Shown here: positions 25,903 to 37,272 of the stretch, one piece after another
How the letters are laid out: each line of letters opens with the position of its first letter
Position numbering within the stretch: position 1 is the stretch's first letter
Assembly (NCBI RefSeq): GCF_005671395.1
Contig: NZ_CP040428.1
Span: 4,846,185-4,910,184, forward strand
Direction of reading: 5' to 3'
From: Jejubacter calystegiae
GTDB taxonomy: Bacteria > Pseudomonadota > Gammaproteobacteria > Enterobacterales > Enterobacteriaceae
DNA: 64,000 nucleotides
The notes under the pieces: model-generated
The model's input: only the letters and a program-made list of their open reading frames with translations
Told to the model about the DNA's origin: nothing
The model's database searches: none
Translations under genes and position numbers: made by a program

Positions 25903-26624
25903 GAGTGATTATCGTTGAAGATGAAGTCCCGGCCCAGCAGGAGCTGAGCTGGTTAATCAAAGAACACAGCCAGATGGAGATCGTGGGCATCTTTGACGAC
26001 GGGCTGGACGTGCTGAAATATCTGCAGCATCACGAAGTGGACGCCATCTTCCTGGACATTAACATTCCATCTCTCGACGGAGTACTGCTGGCGCAGAATA
26101 TCAGCAAATTCGCCAAACGGCCCTTTGTCGTTTTTATTACCGCCTGGAAAGAGCATGCGGTAGAGGCATTCGAGCTGGAAGCGTTCGACTACATTCTCAA
26201 ACCCTGGGAAGAGTCGCGCATTATCAGCATGCTGAACAAGCTGCACCACGCCTGGCAGCAGCAGAACCAGCCGCAGGGTGGCGCTGCGCGCGAAAACGCC
26301 ACGATCAATCTGATCAAAGACGAACGGATTATCGTGACCGATATCAATGATATCTACTACGCCGAAGCCCACGAGAAGATGACTTTCGTCTATACCCGGC
26401 GTGAGACCTATATTATGCCGATCAACATCACGGAGTTTTGCAGCCGCCTGCCGGAAGGTCACTTCTTCCGCTGCCACCGCTCTTACTGCGTCAACCTCAG
26501 TAAGATCCGCGAGATCGAATCCTGGTTTAACAATACCTACATACTGCGGCTACGCGATCTGGATTTTCAGGTGCCGGTCAGCCGCAGCAGAGTAAAGGCC
26601 TTTCGCCAGTTGATGCGCCTGTAA
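25899..26624 (+). CDS. ypdB: Pyruvate-responsive regulator YpdB (PyrR)
   Basis: Response regulator with a LytTR DNA-binding domain; in E. coli it activates yhjX, an OFA-family transporter gene. The 241-aa product has a receiver domain (VEDE pocket, D53 in FLDINIPS, lysine in YILKP) and a LytTR domain from about residue 135 to the end ([24 protein letters not shown]). It overlaps ypdA by 4 nt. Its stop codon lies in the loop of a short hairpin facing glk. Confidence 0.95.
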   Translation: MRVIIVEDEVPAQQELSWLIKEHSQMEIVGIFDDGLDVLKYLQHHEVDAIFLDINIPSLDGVLLAQNISKFAKRPFVVFITAWKEHAVEAFELEAFDYILKPWEESRIISMLNKLHHAWQQQNQPQGGAARENATINLIKDERIIVTDINDIYYAEAHEKMTFVYTRRETYIMPINITEFCSRLPEGHFFRCHRSYCVNLSKIREIESWFNNTYILRLRDLDFQVPVSRSRVKAFRQLMRL

Positions 26625-26633
26625 GCCAGGCGC
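26615..26633. terminator. Short hairpin between ypdB and glk
   Basis: GCGCCTG (26615-26621) pairs with CAGGCGC (26627-26633) across a 5-nt loop that contains part of the ypdB stop codon. There is no T-run on either strand, so it is at best a weak or Rho-assisted terminator. Confidence 0.35.
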
Positions 26634-26639
26634 ACGGCA

Positions 26640-27608
26640 TTAAAGCACCTGCCCCAGAATCTGACGCAGATGGGCGCCGGAGCCCAGCAGGCCCGGCTGT
26701 TCGTGGGTGATCAGATAAACCGGAATATCTTCGACCCAGGACTTAAAGCGCCCTTTATCTTCGAAGCCGCCGCGAAATCCCGAGGCCTGGAAGAACGACA
26801 GAAACCGCGGCACGATCCCACCGGCGATATAGACCCCACCGAAGGTGCCCATGGTCAGCGCCAGATCGCCGCCGAAACGCCCCATCCCCACGCAGAACAG
26901 CGACAGCGCGCGACGACAGTCGGTGCAGCTATCGTCCAGTGCCCGTTTGGTCACATCTTTCGGTTGCAGGTTTTCCGGCTGCCGCCCGTCGGCCTTCACG
27001 ATAGCGCGATAGAGATTCACCAGACCTGGGCCGGAAAGCACGCGCTCGGCTGAAACGTGTCCCATTTCGGCCCGCAGTTGTTCAAGGATAATATCCTCCT
27101 CTTCGCTGTTGGGGGAGAAATCCACATGCCCCCCTTCCCCGGGCAGGCTGACCCAGCGCTTATCCACATGCACCAGATGGGCCACTCCCAGCCCGGTACC
27201 GGCGCCGTATACCGCAATGGGCTTGCCTTCCACCGGCTTGCCGCCGCCAAACTGAATCAGGTGCTCTGAACTGAGCATCGGAATCGCCATCGAAACCGCG
27301 GTAAAGTCGTTGATGATTTCCAGGGTGCTGAAGCCCAGATTTTTGCGCATCTCCGCAATCGAAAAGGCCCAGGTGTGGTTAGTCATCGCCACCCAGTCAT
27401 CATTGACCGGACAGGCGATGGCGATACAGCCTTTATCAATGCTGACATCGCTCTGTTCTTCCAGATAAACGCGCACCACGGCCTCCAGGCTGGGGTAATC
27501 CAGCCCGGAATACGTTTTAGCACGGGAAATTTCGCCATTATCCAGGCAACACAGCGCAAGGCGCGCGTTGGTGCCGCCGACGTCCCCCACCAGGGCAAAA
27601 TTGGTCAT
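26640..27608 (-). CDS. glk: Glucokinase
   Basis: Phosphorylates cytoplasmic glucose to glucose 6-phosphate with ATP. The 322-aa protein matches E. coli Glk (321 aa). It has the phosphate-binding motif [10 protein letters not shown] at the N-terminus, the adenosine region [11 protein letters not shown] and the catalytic aspartate in INDFTAVS. It converges with ypdB and is followed upstream by ipdC, which reads in the same direction after about 140 nt. That intergenic distance makes separate promoters likely. Confidence 0.97.
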   Translation of the reverse strand: MTNFALVGDVGGTNARLALCCLDNGEISRAKTYSGLDYPSLEAVVRVYLEEQSDVSIDKGCIAIACPVNDDWVAMTNHTWAFSIAEMRKNLGFSTLEIINDFTAVSMAIPMLSSEHLIQFGGGKPVEGKPIAVYGAGTGLGVAHLVHVDKRWVSLPGEGGHVDFSPNSEEEDIILEQLRAEMGHVSAERVLSGPGLVNLYRAIVKADGRQPENLQPKDVTKRALDDSCTDCRRALSLFCVGMGRFGGDLALTMGTFGGVYIAGGIVPRFLSFFQASGFRGGFEDKGRFKSWVEDIPVYLITHEQPGLLGSGAHLRQILGQVL

Positions 27609-27746
27609 TGGTCAGATGCTCCGCTTAAGTCTGAAAAGTCTGTCCATACTCTAGAATCAAGCCCGGACAACAACAACGACCATAGCACAGATGCCCCGTG
27701 AATATTGACCCCCGTCACAGAATAACCTTAAACGTTTCAGCTACGG

Positions 27747-29441
<1,695 letters not shown>

Positions 29442-29527
29442 TTAAGTAGCCGCCGCCTCTGTCCAGGCAAATACCATAATCCTATGATGGCAATTTAAAT
29501 TTCCACACAACTATAAAGACTATTCAC

Positions 29528-29558
29528 TTACCACAGGGCCAGTGTAACCGTATACACT
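29528..29558 (+). promoter_or_regulatory. Promoter and overlapping palindrome upstream of the aldo-keto reductase
   Basis: TTACCA (29528-29533) and TATACA (29551-29556) are 17 nt apart and fit a sigma-70 promoter for the gene at 29594. The -10 lies inside the perfect inverted repeat AGTGTA-N6-TACACT (29541-29558), so a dimeric repressor could block this promoter. It resembles a TyrR box only in spacing and in the outer G and C. Confidence 0.5.
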
Positions 29559-29593
29559 ACGGTCACTTTAATTAGCCAAACAGGACTCTGACC

Positions 29594-30586
29594 ATGAACT
29601 ATCAGGCCAGCCATACCCGTTACCAACAGATGGAATATCGCCGCTGTGGCCACAGCGGCCTTAAGTTGCCCGCGGTCTCTTTGGGGCTGTGGCACAACTT
29701 TGGTGATTCCACGCTAATCGACAACAGCCGCCAGTTGCTGCGCCGCGCCTTCGATCTTGGCATTACCCATTTCGATCTGGCGAATAACTATGGACCGCCT
29801 CCTGGCTCGGCGGAGCGTAACTTCGGGCAATTGTTAAAGGCCGACTTTGCCCCGTGGCGCGACGAACTGATTATCTCATCCAAGGCAGGCTATACCATGT
29901 GGGAAGGCCCCTACGGCGACTGGGGTTCACGCAAGTATCTGGTGTCCAGCCTGAACCAGAGCCTGAAGCGTATGGGGCTGGAGTATGTGGATATTTTCTA
30001 CCATCACCGGCCAGATCCGGAAACGCCGCTGGAAGAGACCATGGGAGCGCTCGACCATCTGGTGCGTCAGGGTAAGGCGCTCTACGTCGGCCTTTCTAAC
30101 TATCCGCCGGAGCTGGCCCGCCAGGCATTCGCCATTCTGCGCGACCTGGGTACCCCCTGTCTGATCCACCAGCCAAAATATTCGATGTTTGAACGCGAAC
30201 CGGAAAACGGGCTGCTGGATACGCTGAAGCAGAACGGCGTGGGCTGTATCGCTTTTTCACCGCTGGCAGGCGGACTGTTGACCGATCGCTATCTGGCCGG
30301 GATTCCGGAAGATTCACGCGCCGCTGGCGCCAGTAAATTCCTGAATCCGGAGCAGATCACGCCCCAGACCCTGGAGCGCATCCGCCGCCTGAACGATGTG
30401 GCGCAGCGCCGTGGTCAGAAGCTGTCCCAGATGGCGCTGGCGTGGGTACTGCGCGATGAGCTGGTCACATCGGTACTGATTGGCGCCAGTAAGGTGGCTC
30501 AGATTGAGGATGCCGCGGGCATGCTGGCAATGCGTCAGTTCAGCAACGATGAACGCGCCGAAATCGAGGCCATCCTGAACGCGTAA
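29594..30586 (+). CDS. YghZ-like aldo-keto reductase
   Basis: A 330-aa NADPH-dependent aldo/keto reductase closely resembling E. coli YghZ/Gpr (AKR14; L-glyceraldehyde 3-phosphate reductase). It has the catalytic tetrad elements in DLANNYGPPPGSAE (Asp, Tyr), SSKAGYTMW (Lys) and YHHRPD (His in place of the usual SHR). The C-terminal cofactor segment is SVLIGASKVAQIED. A palindrome overlaps its predicted promoter. Its substrate in this organism is unknown; divergence from ipdC is suggestive only. Confidence 0.9.
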   Translation: MNYQASHTRYQQMEYRRCGHSGLKLPAVSLGLWHNFGDSTLIDNSRQLLRRAFDLGITHFDLANNYGPPPGSAERNFGQLLKADFAPWRDELIISSKAGYTMWEGPYGDWGSRKYLVSSLNQSLKRMGLEYVDIFYHHRPDPETPLEETMGALDHLVRQGKALYVGLSNYPPELARQAFAILRDLGTPCLIHQPKYSMFEREPENGLLDTLKQNGVGCIAFSPLAGGLLTDRYLAGIPEDSRAAGASKFLNPEQITPQTLERIRRLNDVAQRRGQKLSQMALAWVLRDELVTSVLIGASKVAQIEDAAGMLAMRQFSNDERAEIEAILNA

Positions 30587-30714
30587 TATCAGACTTTTAC
30601 AAAAAGTGCTCCGGCGCAGGATTTAAGAATAGCGGCGATGAAACACGTCGTTACCCTTCCTTAAAATTAGCACAACGGGTATGAAATAAACCCGGCTGAT
30701 AATAAGGAGTTCGT

Positions 30715-31041
30715 ATGAAATTGAAGTCATTATTTCTTGCCGCTGTGCTACTGGCCGCCACACCCTGGTTCGCCAACGCCGGAGAAATTTATCTACTGCC
30801 TGGGGTAAAACTGCAGATTGGCGATCGCGATCACCGCGGTCATCGCTGGGACGGGCACCACTGGCGCGATCGCAACAGCTGGAACCGGGACTGGCGCTGG
30901 CATGACGGCCGCTGGCACCATCGTAACGCCTGGCGCGGCCATAAGAAGTATCGCCATCATGACCGCCACCACTACCGCAAGCATCATCATGAGCGTCGTC
31001 ATCACGATCGCCATGGGCATCACGGCCGCCATCATCACTAA
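30715..31041 (+). CDS. ypeC: YpeC-type exported His-rich protein (DUF2502)
   Basis: A 108-aa secreted protein of unknown function. A signal peptide ends at about residue 22 (FANA, then GEIYLLPG). The core [21 protein letters not shown] is as in E. coli YpeC. The C-terminal half is extremely rich in His, Arg, Trp and Asp, ending [11 protein letters not shown], with many more histidines than I recall for E. coli. It converges with mntH, as in E. coli. Metal binding in the periplasm is an inference from composition. Confidence 0.88.
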   Translation: MKLKSLFLAAVLLAATPWFANAGEIYLLPGVKLQIGDRDHRGHRWDGHHWRDRNSWNRDWRWHDGRWHHRNAWRGHKKYRHHDRHHYRKHHHERRHHDRHGHHGRHHH

Positions 31042-31046
31042 AACCT

Positions 31047-31066
31047 CCCCTCCCGACCAGGAGGGG
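31047..31066 (-). terminator. Hairpin between ypeC and mntH
   Basis: CCCCTCC pairs with GGAGGGG around a 6-nt loop. On the minus strand it is followed by AGGTTTTAG, so it probably ends mntH transcription; the plus-strand tail is not T-rich. Confidence 0.6.
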
Positions 31067-31076
31067 ACGTTCAACG

Positions 31077-32318
31077 CTAATTCCCCGTTGCCATCCCTAT
31101 CAGTAACCAGAGGTTGAGCGCCACCACCACGGCGACGATCAGCCAGCCGAGCAGCCTGATCAAGCGGCTGTTTACCAGATCGCCCATCAGCGATTTGTCG
31201 CTGGTGAAAACCAGCAGCGGAACCAGCGCCAGCGCGATACCGAAACTGAGCAACACCTGGCTCATCACCAGAATGCGGGTGGCGTCCAGCCCCATCAGTA
31301 TCACCACAAAGGAAGGCGCCATAGTGATCGCCCGGCGCAGCCACAGCGGAATATGGAAGCGCACAAATCCCTGCATCACCACCTGCCCCGCCAGAGTACC
31401 CACCACCGTGGATGACAGACCGGCAGCCACCAGGCTAAGACCAAATATAGTGGCGGCGGCGTGGCTGAGCAGCGGCTCCAGGGTCAGATAGGCTTCATCC
31501 AGATCCGCCACCCCGGTGTGGCCGCTAAAGTGGAAAGCCGCCGCCGCGGTCGCCATCATCGCCAGGTTAACAAATCCGGCAATGGTCATGGCGATAGCCA
31601 CATCCCAGCGGGTGGCGCTGTAGCGCTGATGCCTGGTACCACCGTGCAGATTCTGAGTCAGCGAGGAGTGCAGATAGATAACGTGAGGCATAATGGTGGC
31701 GCCCAGCACCCCGGCCGCCAGGAAGACCGCCTCGCCGTTCGGCAGCCCGGGCACGATCATGCCCTTTGCCAGCGTTGGCAGGTCTGGCTGCGAGAAAATC
31801 AACTCAACGATATAGGCACCAGCCACAAACAGCAGCAGCGCGCCTATCACTTTTTCCAGCGGCTTCTGGCCACGGCGTTGCAGCATCAGGATCAAAAAGG
31901 TGGCGATACCGGTCAGTATCGCACCCTGTAGCAGCGAAACGCCAAGCAGCAGCTTAAAGCCCACCGCGGCCCCAATGAATTCCGCCAGATCGGTAGCCAT
32001 GGCGATGATTTCCGCCTGAACCCACCAGAACCAGACCAGCGGACGCGGGTAACGATCGCGTATATGTTCAGCCAGGTTTTTACCGGTAGCGATCCCCAGT
32101 TTCGCTGACAGGATCTGAATCAACATCGCCATCAGGTTGGCCCAGACCACCACCCACAGCAGCTGGTAGCCAAAACTGGCGCCAGCCTGAATATTGGTGG
32201 CGAAGTTACCGGGATCGATATAGCCAATGGCGGCAATAAACGCTGGCCCCATCAGCGCCAGTCTTAGCTTGCGTGCCGCACGCCCTGTATTAGCTTCAAC
32301 GCGACTGTTTGTCATCAC
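31077..32318 (-). CDS. mntH: Proton-coupled manganese transporter MntH (Nramp)
   Basis: Inner-membrane Mn(II)/Fe(II) importer, 413 aa and about 11 spans. The metal-site motifs are present: DPGNFATN in span 1 and [10 protein letters not shown] in span 6. The upstream region carries an MntR-type palindrome and a Fur-type box close to the start, as in E. coli, so repression by Mn and Fe is expected. Confidence 0.97.
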   Translation of the reverse strand: MMTNSRVEANTGRAARKLRLALMGPAFIAAIGYIDPGNFATNIQAGASFGYQLLWVVVWANLMAMLIQILSAKLGIATGKNLAEHIRDRYPRPLVWFWWVQAEIIAMATDLAEFIGAAVGFKLLLGVSLLQGAILTGIATFLILMLQRRGQKPLEKVIGALLLFVAGAYIVELIFSQPDLPTLAKGMIVPGLPNGEAVFLAAGVLGATIMPHVIYLHSSLTQNLHGGTRHQRYSATRWDVAIAMTIAGFVNLAMMATAAAAFHFSGHTGVADLDEAYLTLEPLLSHAAATIFGLSLVAAGLSSTVVGTLAGQVVMQGFVRFHIPLWLRRAITMAPSFVVILMGLDATRILVMSQVLLSFGIALALVPLLVFTSDKSLMGDLVNSRLIRLLGWLIVAVVVALNLWLLIGMATGN

Positions 32319-32327
32319 TGCCTCAAA

Positions 32328-32347
32328 AATATAGCCTTTGCTATGTT
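32328..32347 (-). promoter_or_regulatory. MntR operator of mntH
   Basis: The inverted repeat ATAGC-CTTT-GCTAT (32331-32344) with flanking AA/TT reads AACATAGCAAAGGCTATATT on the mntH strand. This agrees with the MntR box of enterobacterial mntH. It lies about 10-30 nt upstream of the start codon. Confidence 0.85.
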
Positions 32348-32357
32348 TTATGTTATC

Positions 32358-32376
32358 AAAATGCGAATGATTATCA
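32358..32376 (-). promoter_or_regulatory. Fur box upstream of mntH
   Basis: On the mntH strand the site reads TTGATAATCATTCGCATTT, a good match to the Fur consensus (GATAATGATAATCATTATC family). It lies just upstream of the MntR operator. Confidence 0.75.
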
Positions 32377-32677
32377 AGTGCATTTATTTAGGGGATTCCT
32401 GATAGCTGTGATAGCTGAAAACAATGAAAGGCGGGGTTTGGACGACTACGCTGATAGTTAAATGTCATCGAACAGGAAATCAGCGACCTGACGATCATTC
32501 TAACAGAACAACATAACGTTTCACTGTTTTAATTAACATTACATAACAGGGGTTGACCCTCGATTGAGCTTTGTGGACGACTCAGGTCACCATAGTGTGA
32601 CTTTTCTCTCGTTTTATTATCGTGTGTTTCATAGAATGTGCGCCGAAATTAAACCTTCCTCATAATTTGGAGCCAAC

Positions 32678-33865
32678 ATGTTCCGCGTTCTGCACTTTGT
32701 TCTGGCGATTGCCGTAGTTGCACTACTCGCTCTGCTGGTTAGCCACGATCGGAAAAAAATCCGCATTCGTTATGTCATCCAGCTGCTCGCCATTGAAGTT
32801 GTGCTGGCCTGGTTCTTCCTGCATTCGGAGGCCGGACTGGGATTTGTGAAGGGATTCTCAGAGATGTTCGAGAAGCTGCTGGGCTTCGCCAGTGAAGGCA
32901 CCGATTTTGTCTTTGGCAAAATGAACGATGAAGGACTGGCCTTCTTCTTTCTGAAAGTATTGTGCCCTATTGTCTTTATTTCCGCGCTGATCGGCATTCT
33001 GCAACATATCCGGGTACTGCCCGTCGTTATCCGCTTTATTGGTACCCTGCTCTCGAAGGTGAACGGAATGGGTCGCCTGGAATCTTTCAATGCGGTCAGT
33101 TCACTGATTCTGGGGCAGTCGGAAAACTTTATCGCCTATAAGGACATTCTGGGCAAGATGTCGCGCAACCGCATGTACACCATGGCGGCCACGGCGATGT
33201 CCACCGTGTCTATGTCGATCGTCGGCGCCTATATGACCATGCTTGAACCGCAGTATGTGGTGGCGGCGCTGGTTCTGAATATGTTCAGCACCTTTATTGT
33301 CCTGTCGATTATTAACCCCTACCGTGTGGAAGGCAGCGACGAAAACCTGCAGATGACCAATCTGCACACCGGACAGAGCTTCTTTGAAATGCTGGGCGAA
33401 TATATTCTGGCGGGCTTTAAGGTGGCGATTATCGTCGCTGCTATGCTGATCGGTTTTATTGCTCTTATCGCCGCCCTGAACGCACTGTTTGCCGCGGTGC
33501 TGGGTATCTCCTTCCAGGGGATTCTGGGCTACATCTTCTGGCCAGTGGCCTGGATTATGGGCGTTCCGGCCAGCGAAGCGCTACAGGCGGGTAGCATTAT
33601 GGCCACCAAGCTGGTTTCCAACGAGTTTGTCGCCATGATGGAGCTGCAAAAAGTGGCCGGTAGCCTGTCGCCGCGCGCCGAAGGTATTCTTTCGGTATTC
33701 CTGGTTTCGTTCGCTAACTTTTCCTCTATCGGGATTATCGCTGGCGCCATTAAAGGGCTGAACGAAGAACAGGGTAATGTGGTTTCCCGCTTCGGTCTGA
33801 AACTGGTGTATGGCTCTACTCTGGTGAGCGTGCTCTCTGCTTCCATTGCCGCGCTGGTGCTGTAA
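32678..33865 (+). CDS. nupC: Nucleoside permease NupC
   Basis: Proton-driven importer of nucleosides (all but guanosine types) across the inner membrane; concentrative nucleoside transporter family. The 395-aa protein is close to the E. coli length (400 aa). It contains the family signatures [12 protein letters not shown] and [15 protein letters not shown], and the [10 protein letters not shown] region near the end. GGAG precedes the ATG. It is monocistronic and ends at a strong terminator. Confidence 0.97.
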   Translation: MFRVLHFVLAIAVVALLALLVSHDRKKIRIRYVIQLLAIEVVLAWFFLHSEAGLGFVKGFSEMFEKLLGFASEGTDFVFGKMNDEGLAFFFLKVLCPIVFISALIGILQHIRVLPVVIRFIGTLLSKVNGMGRLESFNAVSSLILGQSENFIAYKDILGKMSRNRMYTMAATAMSTVSMSIVGAYMTMLEPQYVVAALVLNMFSTFIVLSIINPYRVEGSDENLQMTNLHTGQSFFEMLGEYILAGFKVAIIVAAMLIGFIALIAALNALFAAVLGISFQGILGYIFWPVAWIMGVPASEALQAGSIMATKLVSNEFVAMMELQKVAGSLSPRAEGILSVFLVSFANFSSIGIIAGAIKGLNEEQGNVVSRFGLKLVYGSTLVSVLSASIAALVL

Positions 33866-33881
33866 GAGCCAGACTGCGGGT

Positions 33882-33909
33882 AAAAAAACCTCCTGCGGGA
33901 GGTTTTTTT
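33882..33909. terminator. Bidirectional terminator between nupC and pdeA
   Basis: A 12-bp perfect stem (AAAAAAACCTCC with GGAGGTTTTTTT, loop TGCG) has seven T residues on each strand. It serves both convergent genes; the end of pdeA overlaps it. Confidence 0.92.
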
Positions 33910-36103
33910 ATACCTCCAGCGGTTCCGGCTTACCTATCAGCCAGCCCTGTAGATAATCCACGCCCAGCGACAGCAGCAGATCGCGCTGTTGGCTGTTTTC
34001 CACGAACTCTGCCACCACCGTCATCGATTTAGCCTGAGCCATTTCGCAAATGGAGCGGACAATCATCGAATCCAGCGGGCCGTTCAGGATATCGCGCACG
34101 AAACACCCGTCGATCTTGATGATATCGGCATCCAGATCTTTAAGGCGCCCGTAGTTGGCGTAACCGGTGCCGAAGTCATCGATAGCGATTCGAAATCCCC
34201 GACTGCGCAGTAACGCTATGTTCCTATGGCTGACGCCGTCATCAGAAAAGGCCTGCGCCTCTGTCACCTCGATAATTACGGCCTCCGGCATGACACCGTA
34301 ATCCTCAAACAGCCTGATGATATCGCCAGCGATATCCTTCTGCATCAGGGTCAGCGGCATCAGGTTGACCGAGAAACGCGCTCCGGTCTGGGATGAGGGA
34401 TGGCAACGCAGCCACTCCAGCAACTGAGCCAGAATCCGCATATCGAAACGGGCGCTAAGGTTAAATTCCGCCACCACGGGAATAAAACGGTCCGGCATAA
34501 TCATCTGACCGCTATCGTCGAAAATCCGACACAGAATCTCGCGATAGCCCTTATCATTGCGATCCAGAATCGGCTGGGCATAGAGCCGGAGCCGCCCTTC
34601 GTCCAGTGTCCGGGTCACCTGGCGCAGCAGATAGACTCGCTCCGAGCTCTGGTCCAGCAGCATCTCCTGATCGTTCTGATCCATCGCCTGAACCCGATTA
34701 TCGGCGCAGGCCTGCTCCGCCAGCCAGCTAAGCTGCCCCAGCCGCTGCTGGAGATCATCCGGCTGGATATGGTTTACCACGCCCCAGGAAGCGCCATACT
34801 CAATATCGATCTCATGGCCGTTCCAGTGAATTTTATTGGTGCTCAGCAGATCAACCATATGGCTAAGCCGCGCCTGAATTTCCGGGCCACGCAGGAAAAT
34901 CAGCAGCTCACAGCCTGGGATCTGAAAGACCCTCTCCCCTTCATGCAGCCAGGGTTGCAACGTTTGTGTGATATTACGTTTGCAGTAAATACGCATCACA
35001 ATACCGTAGTGACGGCTCAAAAATTCCAGGTTAGACATCTGCAGGCAGCACAGCGCCCCCTGGGGATAATCCGCCAGATGGCGCTCCAGCGCACGCAGGT
35101 TGGGGAGCAGCGTCAGGGGATCGGTCTCTGACTGCCGATAGTAGTTGCTCTGCATCCACTCACTCTTGCGATAGATCGTAGTCATGTAGAACAGGCAAAC
35201 CGTAAACGAAATAAATACCGACAGAATAAAAGCGAGCGATCCCCCGTTGGCCACGCCGGCGAGAAAATTGCTGTTAAAGGTCAGCAGCAGCCAGGCGGAA
35301 AAGGCCCATAGCAAGTGCATCAACCCCTGATTCACCAGACGAATTCCGACCGTAAAGAGAACGAACACCAGGGGAACCAGATAACCGGAGATCAGCACGG
35401 TCTCAGAGTACCAGCACAGCACGATAAGAAAGATCGCCAGCAGAACAACCCAGCACAGCGACCAGCTGCGGCGCCCTTCTTCCAGCATAGGGCAAATGCT
35501 GGCACGCCAGAAAGCGCGGGCAAAGCGCGGATTCAGCAGCATACGCAGCGGATAATAGAACAGGCGTGGAAACAGAAGCGCTGCCGCAACCAGCCCCATA
35601 ACATCAACAATGGAGAAAAATTTCGGTGTGTTATTGCCGAAGTAGTGGTTCAGTACCGGTGGAAAATCGAGCATTTTACCGGCCAGATACATGCACAGCT
35701 TCACTGAACAGGGGGCAAAAAAGCCGAGCCAGAAAAGGCGAACACCCAGGCCGGTGAGCGGTACCGCAAAGCGCCAGGCCCGGCCGAGAATGATGCGCAG
35801 CGCCGTGCAGGCCACTAATACTGGTAGCGTCACGCAGCCGATAAACACCAACAACTGCACCGTGCTTAAATGAAACTTCACAGGGAAAAACAGCAGTAGC
35901 GCAATAAACAGCGACGGCACCGCCGCACGCCCAAACAGATAGAGCATGGCAATAATCGCGCTCAGGGGCATCCAGACCAGGAAGATATCATTACCTTCAA
36001 TGATGGCCCTGGGAGAAACCGCCCGCGACAGCGGTAGAAGAATCAAGAAAAGCACCAGTGAAATCGCGAATTTCCTTATCGCTGGCGTGAAATATCCATT
36101 CAT
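33908..36103 (-). CDS. pdeA: Cyclic-di-GMP phosphodiesterase PdeA (YfeA)
   Basis: Membrane-bound protein that hydrolyses c-di-GMP. The 731-aa product has an N-terminal MASE1-type membrane region (about 1-310), a degenerate GGDEF domain (starts SETDPLTLLPNLRALE; the GGDEF site itself is lost, LLIFLRG), and a C-terminal EAL domain. The EAL domain appears active: EILCR at the EAL position, DDFGTGYANYGRL and KIDGCFV. Length and order match E. coli PdeA (729 aa). It converges with nupC. Confidence 0.94.
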   Translation of the reverse strand: MNGYFTPAIRKFAISLVLFLILLPLSRAVSPRAIIEGNDIFLVWMPLSAIIAMLYLFGRAAVPSLFIALLLFFPVKFHLSTVQLLVFIGCVTLPVLVACTALRIILGRAWRFAVPLTGLGVRLFWLGFFAPCSVKLCMYLAGKMLDFPPVLNHYFGNNTPKFFSIVDVMGLVAAALLFPRLFYYPLRMLLNPRFARAFWRASICPMLEEGRRSWSLCWVVLLAIFLIVLCWYSETVLISGYLVPLVFVLFTVGIRLVNQGLMHLLWAFSAWLLLTFNSNFLAGVANGGSLAFILSVFISFTVCLFYMTTIYRKSEWMQSNYYRQSETDPLTLLPNLRALERHLADYPQGALCCLQMSNLEFLSRHYGIVMRIYCKRNITQTLQPWLHEGERVFQIPGCELLIFLRGPEIQARLSHMVDLLSTNKIHWNGHEIDIEYGASWGVVNHIQPDDLQQRLGQLSWLAEQACADNRVQAMDQNDQEMLLDQSSERVYLLRQVTRTLDEGRLRLYAQPILDRNDKGYREILCRIFDDSGQMIMPDRFIPVVAEFNLSARFDMRILAQLLEWLRCHPSSQTGARFSVNLMPLTLMQKDIAGDIIRLFEDYGVMPEAVIIEVTEAQAFSDDGVSHRNIALLRSRGFRIAIDDFGTGYANYGRLKDLDADIIKIDGCFVRDILNGPLDSMIVRSICEMAQAKSMTVVAEFVENSQQRDLLLSLGVDYLQGWLIGKPEPLEV

Positions 36104-36460
36104 TTGGCCTAATCGCTCTTGTGATCGGTAGCCGGGCTGGCTGCTTCAGAATAATAGGTTTGTTCGCATATCCAGGCAAGAAAAGCAGGGCATTCAGCCC
36201 TTTTTTACCCTGCCAGACAGTGACTCCAGAATACTGGCAGAAGCCAATACATCTTTACCAAATAGTGAGAGGCGACAAGGGAAAAAAGCAGCAAATAAGA
36301 GCAGTCAGGCCGGAATTTACGGCGACCCTGCCTGGATACTCAGGCTGCCAATTTCAGGCATAAGAAATAATAAGAAAAGCTCATCACCAAAATAAGTACA
36401 GCTGCGCACGAAGGGATAATTATTGCGCGAGATCAGTTCAGGTCCTTCTTAATCAGGCAT
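36104..36460. other. Gap upstream of pdeA, no gene
   Basis: Between pdeA and the tRNA-Ala terminator. It contains the pdeA promoter region on the minus strand; no credible gene or repeat is seen. Confidence 0.6.
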
Positions 36461-36490
36461 AAAAAAACCCCTGCTGTAATAGCAGGGGTT
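36461..36490 (-). terminator. Terminator of the tRNA-Ala operon
   Basis: AACCCCTGCT pairs with AGCAGGGGTT around a 5-nt loop. On the minus strand it is followed by a run of seven T (36461-36467). It lies 8 nt behind the alaX tRNA. Confidence 0.92.
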
Positions 36491-36497
36491 CAGTATC

Positions 36498-36573
36498 TGG
36501 TGGAGCTAAGCGGGATCGAACCGCTGACCTCCTGCATGCCATGCAGGCGCTCTCCCAGCTGAGCTATAGCCCC
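36498..36573 (-). tRNA. alaX: tRNA-Ala (anticodon GGC), second copy in the operon
   Basis: A 76-nt cloverleaf read on the minus strand: acceptor GGGGCTA with TAGCTCC, anticodon GGC in CATGGCATG, encoded CCA. Identical in sequence to the copy at 36615-36690. The symbol follows E. coli gene order. Confidence 0.97.
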
Positions 36574-36614
36574 GAGTCGCATCGTTTAACACCCGAACCT
36601 TGTGGGATAAGGTT

Positions 36615-36690
36615 TGGTGGAGCTAAGCGGGATCGAACCGCTGACCTCCTGCATGCCATGCAGGCGCTCTCCCAGCTGAGCTATAGCCCC
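36615..36690 (-). tRNA. alaW: tRNA-Ala (anticodon GGC), first copy in the operon
   Basis: A 76-nt tRNA on the minus strand, identical to its neighbour and co-transcribed with it across a 41-nt spacer. It follows a near-consensus promoter at 36723-36751. Confidence 0.97.
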
Positions 36691-36722
36691 TTCGTAAACG
36701 ACTTGTCGTCTCGACGGGCGGC

Positions 36723-36751
36723 ATAATATGAATTCCCTTTCCCGGTGTCAA
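36723..36751 (-). promoter_or_regulatory. Promoter of the alaW-alaX operon
   Basis: On the minus strand TTGACA (36751-36746) is 17 nt from TATTAT (36728-36723), followed by a GC-rich discriminator (GCCGCCCG). This is typical of stringently controlled stable-RNA promoters. Confidence 0.85.
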
Positions 36752-36906
36752 CGCTATTTTCACTCTCCCCGATCAACCGTTGAAAAAGGCATCAAATCCT
36801 TCGTGGCAGTTCGCATTTTAACCAAATGTTAGTTAATCCCGTCACGGATTCACGTAATATGATAGCGTAAGCTAGTCCACTAAAAACAAACCAGGATGGT
36901 AGCACT

Positions 36907-37272
36907 ATGTTCAGGGAGAGAATGACGCCAGACGAACTGGCGGCGCTGACTGGTTATAGCCGTCAGACAATCAATAAATGGGTACGCAGAGAGCGCTGGA
37001 TAACCTCCCCACGCCCCGGTATTCAGGGGGGCAAGGCCCGGCTGATCCACGTTGATGAGCGGGTGCGCGAATTTATTCTCAGTACCCAACGTAGCGCCGC
37101 CGATAGCAACGCTGTCTACCAGGCAGGGGAAACTTCACTGGAAAATCTGCTGCTTAATGCCGTCAGAGAGATGAACGCAGTAGAGCAGAAGCAGCTCACC
37201 TCATTATTACTACGTGAAGGTATCGGCGGCATGTTAACCCGACTTAGCATCCGCCAGGATGAATACGGATGA
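36907..37272 (+). CDS. yfeC: Putative DNA-binding protein YfeC
   Basis: A 121-aa predicted transcriptional regulator of unknown target. The N-terminal half carries a winged or MerR-like helix-turn-helix, TPDELAALTGYSRQTINKWV, followed by GGKARLIHVDERVREF. The C-terminal part ends with LLLREGIGGMLTRL. It matches E. coli YfeC (119 aa) and overlaps yfeD by 4 nt. The two proteins are clearly paralogous. Confidence 0.92.
   Translation: MFRERMTPDELAALTGYSRQTINKWVRRERWITSPRPGIQGGKARLIHVDERVREFILSTQRSAADSNAVYQAGETSLENLLLNAVREMNAVEQKQLTSLLLREGIGGMLTRLSIRQDEYG

Larger units (their letters stand above)
32319..32677. other. Divergent mntH/nupC control region
   Basis: A 359-nt gap. The mntH side holds the MntR and Fur sites. 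The nupC side holds a TGTGA half-site at 32596-32600 that could be part of a CRP/CytR region, as in E. coli, but the second half is poor. No gene seen. Confidence 0.6.
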
